Origin: CAYJGN01 sp964369635
GTDB lineage: Bacteria; Bacillota; Clostridia; Oscillospirales; Ruminococcaceae
Direction of reading: 5' to 3'
Assembly (NCBI GenBank): GCA_964369635.1
Contig: CAYJGN010000001.1
Span: 32,097 to 96,096, forward strand
DNA: 64,000 bases
In this document: positions 58,736 through 64,000 of the stretch, in pieces
Numbering within the stretch: the first letter of the stretch is position 1
Layout: each line of letters begins with the position of its first letter
Position numbers and translations under genes: made by a program
The notes under the pieces: model-generated
Told to the model about the DNA's origin: nothing
Seen by the model: the letters and a program-made list of their open reading frames with translations, nothing else
Databases searched by the model: none

Positions 58736-60702
58736 ATTCTCATAAACTGCTTATCTATCTGTTTTTTTGTTATCGCGTATGCAACTGGTCTGCCGTGCGG
58801 GCAATATCGTACCTCTTTATATTTCAAAACAAAATCAACCACTGCACGAAGGTTTAGGATATCGCTCTCTTTTCCATACATAAGCGAAGCTCTACAAGAA
58901 ACCGAGTGGATTATGTCATCTATCGCCTCGATATCAAGTTTACGACTTCCAGCTGAAAGCTGCTTTGCTATATCTAAAATGGTATCCTCTATCTTGCTGC
59001 TCTTTAATACCATCGGCGCCGCTCTCACAACAACCGTTCCAACTCCGAAATCTTCGACCTCAAATCCAACTTTACTTAAAATCTCAGTATTGCTTATAAC
59101 TACGTCATATTCAGTTTTACTTAAATTTATAGCTATCGGCGATAAAAGGTGTTGCATATCGTTTTCACCTAAATTTTCTTTTATCGTCTCGTATGTATAT
59201 CGCTCGTGCGCCGCATGCTTATCAATTAATAGCATCTCGGCTTCGAGTTTAACAACAACATAACCGCCAAAAACTTCCCCGAGCACCTCATACTCCACAG
59301 TATTTGATGATATATCACCGACTTCCACTTTTTTGTCGTTTACCGTCTTATCGCTTTCATCGTCTGTCTTTTGCAGCTCGTTATCAGCGCTATAATTATT
59401 TTCTTCTTTAATGAAAATTTCATCAGCGACTGTCTTGTTTTTAGTAGAATAAACCAGGGCTTCTATTCTCTCGACATCCTCGTCAACATCATCAACTATT
59501 ATTTTTCTATCGAATTCGCGCACAACATTTTCAACAAACGATATCATCGCATTGCTTTGATTAAATAGAAGACTTTTCTCTTCCAACGTCTTCGGTTCCC
59601 TTTTGTATATCGGCAGACTTTTGTTCTCTGCCTTATTTTTAAATAGCGACTGCTGTTCTGTTATCGGTAGCTCCTCTGATGGAGAAACTTCGCTTTTTGG
59701 TAGCTTAAGTCTTGGAATTTCCATATCTTTATTCAGGGCATTTGAAACCCCTCTATAAACAACATCAAAGATATCTCTATCATCCCCAAAGCGCACCTCG
59801 GTCTTATTCGGATGGACATTAACATCAACAAGCGGAGATGGCATATTCAAAAACAAAACACAACCCGCAAACCTACCACTCGTTATCATCTTTGAAAACG
59901 CCTTATCAAGCGCTGCTCCAATTATCCTATTTTTAACAAATCTATCATTTATAAAGAAATACTGCATAGAGCGAGATCCTCTCGCCGCTGTTGGTTTTGT
60001 TATGAACCCATTAATACAGTAGCTATCTTGTTCGAATGATAGCGGAATAAGGCCATCAAAATAGTTTTTTCCTAAAACAGCAGTTATTGCAGAAGCAAGC
60101 TTGCCATCGCCTGGAGTATATAGCTCCTCTTTTCCATCTTTTATAAATCTAAATGAAATATCTGGATTTGAGAGTGCCAGTTTATCCAAAATATCGGCTA
60201 TTGCATTTCCCTCTGTGCTGTTCTTTTTTAAAAACTTCATGCGCGCTGGGGTATTGTAAAATAAATCGGTAATCACGAAAGTAGTGCCACGTGGGCAACC
60301 TGCATCATCAAGCTCTATTTCAACGCCACCCTCTATTCGATAAAGAGCGCCATTTTCATTATCAGTTGCAGTTAAAAGCTCAACTCTTGAAACAGCACAG
60401 ATAGCAGCAAGCGCTTCTCCGCGAAATCCAAGTGTATTTAAATATTCAAGATCTTCATATTCTGAAATCTTTGAAGTTGCATGTCTTAAAAAGGCTTTTT
60501 GAATATCTTCTTTTGCGATACCAGCTCCATCATCACGCACTCTAATATAGGTAGTTCCACCATCGCGTATCTCAACGGTTATCGACTTCGCTCCTGCATC
60601 TATTGAGTTTTCAACAAGCTCTTTTACAACCGAAAGAGGTCTCTCAACTACCTCGCCGGCAGCTATAAGCTCTGCTATATGTTGTGGCAACAGATTAATC
60701 AC
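58732..60702 (-). CDS. mutL: DNA mismatch repair protein MutL
   Basis: 656 aa, GTG start with AGGAG 8-9 nt upstream. GHKL ATPase: ELVENSIDAGAKSITVEIRDGG, DDGAGI, GFRGEALAAICAVSR. C-terminal endonuclease signature LLIDKHAAHERYTYE (Lys where DQHA is usual) and CPHGRPVAYAI show the nicking-type MutL found in bacteria lacking MutH. The central linker (about 340-450) is low-complexity and acidic. Confidence 0.96.
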   Translation of the reverse strand: MINLLPQHIAELIAAGEVVERPLSVVKELVENSIDAGAKSITVEIRDGGTTYIRVRDDGAGIAKEDIQKAFLRHATSKISEYEDLEYLNTLGFRGEALAAICAVSRVELLTATDNENGALYRIEGGVEIELDDAGCPRGTTFVITDLFYNTPARMKFLKKNSTEGNAIADILDKLALSNPDISFRFIKDGKEELYTPGDGKLASAITAVLGKNYFDGLIPLSFEQDSYCINGFITKPTAARGSRSMQYFFINDRFVKNRIIGAALDKAFSKMITSGRFAGCVLFLNMPSPLVDVNVHPNKTEVRFGDDRDIFDVVYRGVSNALNKDMEIPRLKLPKSEVSPSEELPITEQQSLFKNKAENKSLPIYKREPKTLEEKSLLFNQSNAMISFVENVVREFDRKIIVDDVDEDVERIEALVYSTKNKTVADEIFIKEENNYSADNELQKTDDESDKTVNDKKVEVGDISSNTVEYEVLGEVFGGYVVVKLEAEMLLIDKHAAHERYTYETIKENLGENDMQHLLSPIAINLSKTEYDVVISNTEILSKVGFEVEDFGVGTVVVRAAPMVLKSSKIEDTILDIAKQLSAGSRKLDIEAIDDIIHSVSCRASLMYGKESDILNLRAVVDFVLKYKEVRYCPHGRPVAYAITKKQIDKQFMRI

Positions 60703-60714
60703 AAAAACTACTCC

Positions 60715-63282
60715 TTATTTAAGTTTATTTTGAAGCTCATTTAAAAAGTTCAATGCTTCAAGCGGAGAGAGAGTCTGCAAATCTACATCGCAAATACTCG
60801 CAATAACCTCTGCACTACTATCAGCTTCAATATCTTCTATATCCGCAGTCTTTCTCACCTTTGGCTTATCGCTTTCTGTTTCAAGTGTTTTCAAAATCTC
60901 ATACGCTCTTTTTATCACCGTTTTCGGAACGCCTGCAAGTTTCGCAACTTCAATTCCAAAACTCTCATCCGCCCCACCTTTAACCACACGACGCAAGAAA
61001 ATAACCTCGTCGCCTTTCTTTTTAACGGCAGTGCTGACATTAACGATTCCCTCGATATCATGCTCCATATCAGTTATCTCATGATAGTGGGTTGCAAACA
61101 TAGTTTTTGCGCCGATTTTTTTGGTATCTGCAATATGCTCAACAACAGCTTTAGCTATGCTCATCCCATCAAAAGTTGAGGTTCCACGCCCGACTTCATC
61201 AAGGATAATAAGGCTGTTTTTCGTCGCACTATCCAAAATAAAGGCAACTTCGCTCATCTCGACCATAAATGTTGATTGACCCATAAACAAATCATCTGAA
61301 GCTCCAACTCTCGTAAAAATCCTGTCGATAAGCGGAAGATGAGCCCTCTTTGCCGGCACAAAACAACCCATCTGCATCATTATGCAGATTATCGCCGTCT
61401 GCCGCATATAGGTAGATTTACCAGCCATATTAGGCCCTGTTATAATCATTACTCGATTGTTATCCATATCAAGATTCGTATCATTCGGAACGAAAATAGA
61501 GTCGTTTAGTATAGTCTCAACAACAGGATGCCTGCCCTCTGTTATCTCAATCTTTCCGCTATTTGACACTGTCGGCTTACAATAGTTGTTTTTCTCGCTG
61601 ACCGTTGCAAAGCAGACAAACAGATCAAGTCTCGCTACTGCTGACGCTGTTTTTTGAAGCGGTTGCAGCTTTTGTGCTATTTGATTTTTCAAATTAGCAA
61701 AAATCTCGCTCTCAAGCTTTAATACCTTCTCGCTTGCATATAGCACCTTTTCTTCATACTCTTTAAGCTCAGGCGTTATATATCTCTCGGCATTTGTCAG
61801 CGTCTGCTTTCTTATATATCGCTCTGGTACTCTATCGACAAACGATTTTGTAACCTCTATGTAGTAGCCAAAAACCTTGTTATATCCAATTTTCAGATTT
61901 TTAATCCCAACTGCTTCACGCTCACGCGCTTCCATATCTATAATAAGACCCCGACCACCAGTTAAAAGATCTTTTAGCTCATCAAGCTCTTGATTAAACC
62001 CACGCCTTATGACTTCACCATCTTTATAGATATTGTTTTCAGGATTTGCAAGGGTATCATTTATAATGCAAGCAAGCTCTAAAAGCGGGTCAAGCTCGCT
62101 CTCAATCGCTCTTCCAAGAGGTGTTTTAAGCTCTTTTGCAAGTTTTTTTATTTCTGGTAGCTTTTGAAGGGTAAGCAGAAGATTGTAAACTTCAATAGCC
62201 TGCGCAGTTCCAAAAACAATTCTACTAACTATCCTCTCGATATCGTAGATATTAATAAATGCCTCTTTAAAACTTTGACGAAGCGAATAGTCTGCTATAA
62301 GTTCTTCAACTAAATCAAGCCTCTCGCGAATAAGCTGCTTATCATATAACGGCTGTTCTATATAGTTTCGAAGCAGTCTTCGTCCCATAGAAGTTTTCGT
62401 ATTATCGAGAACCCAGAAAAGGCTACCGCGCTTTCCATCGCCCCTTGCAGTTTTGGTAAGCTCTAAATTTCGACGAACAGCAAAATCAAGTTGCATATTC
62501 GATAGTTTTTTTGAATCAACAAAGCTCAATACCTTTAAAATATTATCAAGATGGTTCTCTAAAAGATACTGGGCTACCATAGCAACCGCAGCCAGTCCCT
62601 CGTCTTTATCCTCAAGTACGCTGTTTTTTATCTCGATATTATCTTGCAGATACCGAACACCCTCAAAACAAAACTGCTTTGAAACCATGGTATTTGGTAT
62701 ACCAGCTTTATATTTTATAAACGCTATTGCCGCTGGGTATCCTCCAGCTGACGAATTATAAATAACTTCGCTCGGAGATATTTTTGATATCTCATCAATA
62801 ACCCCTCGCTCTATATCCTCGGTTAAAACCAAAAACCTACCATTTCCAGTAGTTATATCTGCAAAGGCAATAACTGCCCGCTCCTCTTCGAAATAAACAG
62901 CTGCTAAAAAGTTATTTTTGCTCTCATCGAGCATACTTCCCTCGATAACTGTTCCGGGTGAGATAATTCTTGTAACATCCCTCCGTACAGGGCCTTTTGT
63001 CGATGAAACCGATTCAAGTTGCTCACAGATAGCAACTTTATAGCCCTTCTCGATAAGCCTTGCAATATAGCTCTCAGCACTATGATACGGCACACCGCAC
63101 ATAGGCGCTCGCTCCTCTTGACCGCAATCTCTTCCAGTGAGCGTTAGCTCAAGCTCCTTTGAAGCAAGGTGCGCATCTTCAAAAAACATCTCATAAAAAT
63201 CCCCAAGCCTAAAAAAGAGGATTTTATCCTTATGTTCTTCTTTTATCTCAAAGTATTGTCTCATCATTGGAGAAAGCGCCAT
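60715..63282 (-). CDS. mutS: DNA mismatch repair protein MutS
   Basis: 855 aa, full length. Mismatch-reading FYEMF (FRLGDFYEMFFEDA, about 25-38), Walker A TGPNMAGKSTYMRQTA, DELFMGQSTFMVEMSE-type segment, Walker B LIILDEVGRGTSTFDG and ATHYHEI. Ribosome site AGAGGTG. A hairpin between ylbF and mutS (63326-63356) may reduce or reset transcription. Confidence 0.97.
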   Translation of the reverse strand: MALSPMMRQYFEIKEEHKDKILFFRLGDFYEMFFEDAHLASKELELTLTGRDCGQEERAPMCGVPYHSAESYIARLIEKGYKVAICEQLESVSSTKGPVRRDVTRIISPGTVIEGSMLDESKNNFLAAVYFEEERAVIAFADITTGNGRFLVLTEDIERGVIDEISKISPSEVIYNSSAGGYPAAIAFIKYKAGIPNTMVSKQFCFEGVRYLQDNIEIKNSVLEDKDEGLAAVAMVAQYLLENHLDNILKVLSFVDSKKLSNMQLDFAVRRNLELTKTARGDGKRGSLFWVLDNTKTSMGRRLLRNYIEQPLYDKQLIRERLDLVEELIADYSLRQSFKEAFINIYDIERIVSRIVFGTAQAIEVYNLLLTLQKLPEIKKLAKELKTPLGRAIESELDPLLELACIINDTLANPENNIYKDGEVIRRGFNQELDELKDLLTGGRGLIIDMEAREREAVGIKNLKIGYNKVFGYYIEVTKSFVDRVPERYIRKQTLTNAERYITPELKEYEEKVLYASEKVLKLESEIFANLKNQIAQKLQPLQKTASAVARLDLFVCFATVSEKNNYCKPTVSNSGKIEITEGRHPVVETILNDSIFVPNDTNLDMDNNRVMIITGPNMAGKSTYMRQTAIICIMMQMGCFVPAKRAHLPLIDRIFTRVGASDDLFMGQSTFMVEMSEVAFILDSATKNSLIILDEVGRGTSTFDGMSIAKAVVEHIADTKKIGAKTMFATHYHEITDMEHDIEGIVNVSTAVKKKGDEVIFLRRVVKGGADESFGIEVAKLAGVPKTVIKRAYEILKTLETESDKPKVRKTADIEDIEADSSAEVIASICDVDLQTLSPLEALNFLNELQNKLK

Positions 63283-63325
63283 ACCTTTACACCTCTAACA
63301 TATCTTTTTATCGTCATATAGCTCA

Positions 63326-63356
63326 AAAATGGCTTCACAAAAGCAAAAGCCATTTT
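63326..63356 (-). terminator. Hairpin between ylbF and mutS
   Basis: AAAATGGCT (63326-63334) with AGCCATTTT (63348-63356), followed on the minus strand by TTTTTGAGC. Weak intrinsic terminator or attenuator; mutS may have its own promoter in this 97-bp gap. Confidence 0.5.
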
Positions 63357-63379
63357 AAAAGTTTCATTTATTAAACTGT

Positions 63380-63787
63380 TTAGTTACAACCGCTACAGCT
63401 CGCACAGCCATCAGCGCTGCAACCGCTACTTGGCTGATAGGTCATTGGGTCTTCACCGTTTATAGCTGCTGATAGAATCTGCGAAACCATCTGAACAGTT
63501 TCGTTAAGCTCGCCCTCTGCCTTCATAAATCTCATCATGTTTTCGTTTCCAATTATCTCGCCCTGTTTTAGTCGTAGCGTCTTTGAAAGCTCTATATTTT
63601 CAGGAGAAGCAGCTTCGCCTTTTTGCGAGTTTTCTGTCATTTTCGCTCTTATTTCGTTAAACTCTGCAATTTTCATATTTAAATCTGCATCGTTATCCTT
63701 TGCATCCATAGCTTCTTTTAATGCTAAATACTTCTCATCCTGCTGAATAAATGCTCCAAGTTCACGCGCTCTTTCTACTACTGTCAT
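63380..63787 (-). CDS. ylbF: YlbF/YmcA-family regulator with Cys-rich tail
   Basis: 135 aa helical protein. VVERARELGAFIQQDEKYLALKEAMDAKDNDADLNMKIAEFNEIRAKM is the Com_YlbF helical core; the tail CSADGCASCSGCN carries four cysteines. In Bacillus, YlbF with YmcA and YaaT affects mRNA processing and development and binds iron-sulfur clusters, which the Cys tail would fit. Its place between miaB and mutS is conserved in Clostridia. Confidence 0.82.
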   Translation of the reverse strand: MTVVERARELGAFIQQDEKYLALKEAMDAKDNDADLNMKIAEFNEIRAKMTENSQKGEAASPENIELSKTLRLKQGEIIGNENMMRFMKAEGELNETVQMVSQILSAAINGEDPMTYQPSSGCSADGCASCSGCN

Positions 63788-63806
63788 TTTAAATATCTCC
63801 TTAAAT

Positions 63807-64000
63807 TTAGTTTATTTTCTCGCCTATAACGGCGAAGTTTTTCGCTTCTTTTACACAGACATCGGCATACCCGCCAAACGGTATATCGCACCCAGGAAAC
63901 ATGACAAGCATTCCACTGTCAGTTCTGCCGGCAAGGTGCCCCTCTTTTGCAGTTGCATATGAATCAACGAGTATTCGCACTGTTTTGTCTATGTAGCTCG
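63807..64000 (-). CDS. miaB: tRNA-2-methylthio-N6-dimethylallyladenosine synthase, C-terminal end only
   Basis: The last 64 codons; the gene continues past the window edge. TVRILVDSYATAKEGHLAGRTDSGMLVMFPGC ... GGYADVCVKEAKNFAVIGEKIN is the TRAM domain of MiaB with its RTDSGM motif. The iron-sulfur radical-SAM part is outside. Identification is supported by the conserved miaB-ylbF-mutS-mutL-miaA order. It would act on the A37 modified by MiaA. Confidence 0.8.
   Translation of the reverse strand, partial: SYIDKTVRILVDSYATAKEGHLAGRTDSGMLVMFPGCDIPFGGYADVCVKEAKNFAVIGEKIN

Overview
The window looks like a chromosomal segment of an AT-rich, anaerobic, probably spore-forming Clostridia member (Oscillospirales/Ruminococcaceae-like). 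This is inferred from gene content only: a SleC/SpoIID-type peptidoglycan-binding protein, ferredoxin-linked indolepyruvate oxidoreductase, DivIVA-YlmH-SepF-YggS division genes, a glmS ribozyme, strong GGAGG ribosome sites, frequent TTG/GTG starts and LAAC lipoboxes. No phage, transposase, integrase, plasmid or CRISPR gene was seen.

Layout. 1-5.7 kb: two minus-strand glycosyl-hydrolase-like (GHL10-type) exported proteins, the first cut by the window edge, divergent from a pair with a SleC/SpoIID-like peptidoglycan-binding protein. 5.7-7.1 kb: a Vat/CatB-type acetyltransferase and a DUF2628 membrane protein. 7.4-20.5 kb: a minus-strand run of eleven genes with two SIS-domain proteins, three tandem BMP-type substrate-binding lipoproteins, an ABC ATPase, two permeases, a nucleoside hydrolase, a PfkB kinase and a BtpA/SgcQ-like TIM barrel. 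A HutC-type GntR regulator and a 2-hydroxyacid dehydrogenase diverge from it. This is the best candidate for an undescribed catabolic system (nucleoside or nucleoside-like uptake, cleavage, sugar phosphorylation and isomerisation). 22.7-24.6 kb: a LarA-family protein and a nitroreductase. 24.7-25.4 kb: tRNA-Leu(GAG) followed by three 195-bp tandem units, each carrying a copy of the tRNA 3' end. 25.5-32.1 kb: TspO, an ACT regulator, the IorAB/phenylacetate-CoA ligase operon for aromatic 2-oxoacid oxidation, and MntP. 32.2-38.1 kb: a DUF5685 / degenerate J-protein / membrane-protein cassette, glmS behind its ribozyme, and a membrane diguanylate cyclase. 38.5-44.9 kb: a six-gene polyamine operon (speD, speA, speE, speB, carboxynorspermidine dehydrogenase, nspC) behind a long structured leader ending in an intrinsic terminator. 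45.2-48.7 kb: pstSCAB phosphate uptake. 48.9-50 kb: two poorly known small genes. 50.1-51.9 kb: split transketolase. 52-64 kb: housekeeping order miaB, ylbF, mutS, mutL, miaA, an HlyD-like protein, yggS, sepF, ylmH, divIVA, lspA, rluD-like and a HAD phosphatase, all minus strand with many 1-8 nt overlaps.

RNA-level structure is unusually rich. Besides the glmS ribozyme there is a duplicated hairpin pair between the BMP genes, a possible ribosome-site-sequestering stem before the nitroreductase, a four-way-junction terminator after the ACT gene, a 147-bp inverted-repeat element inside the transporter operon, and the polyamine leader.
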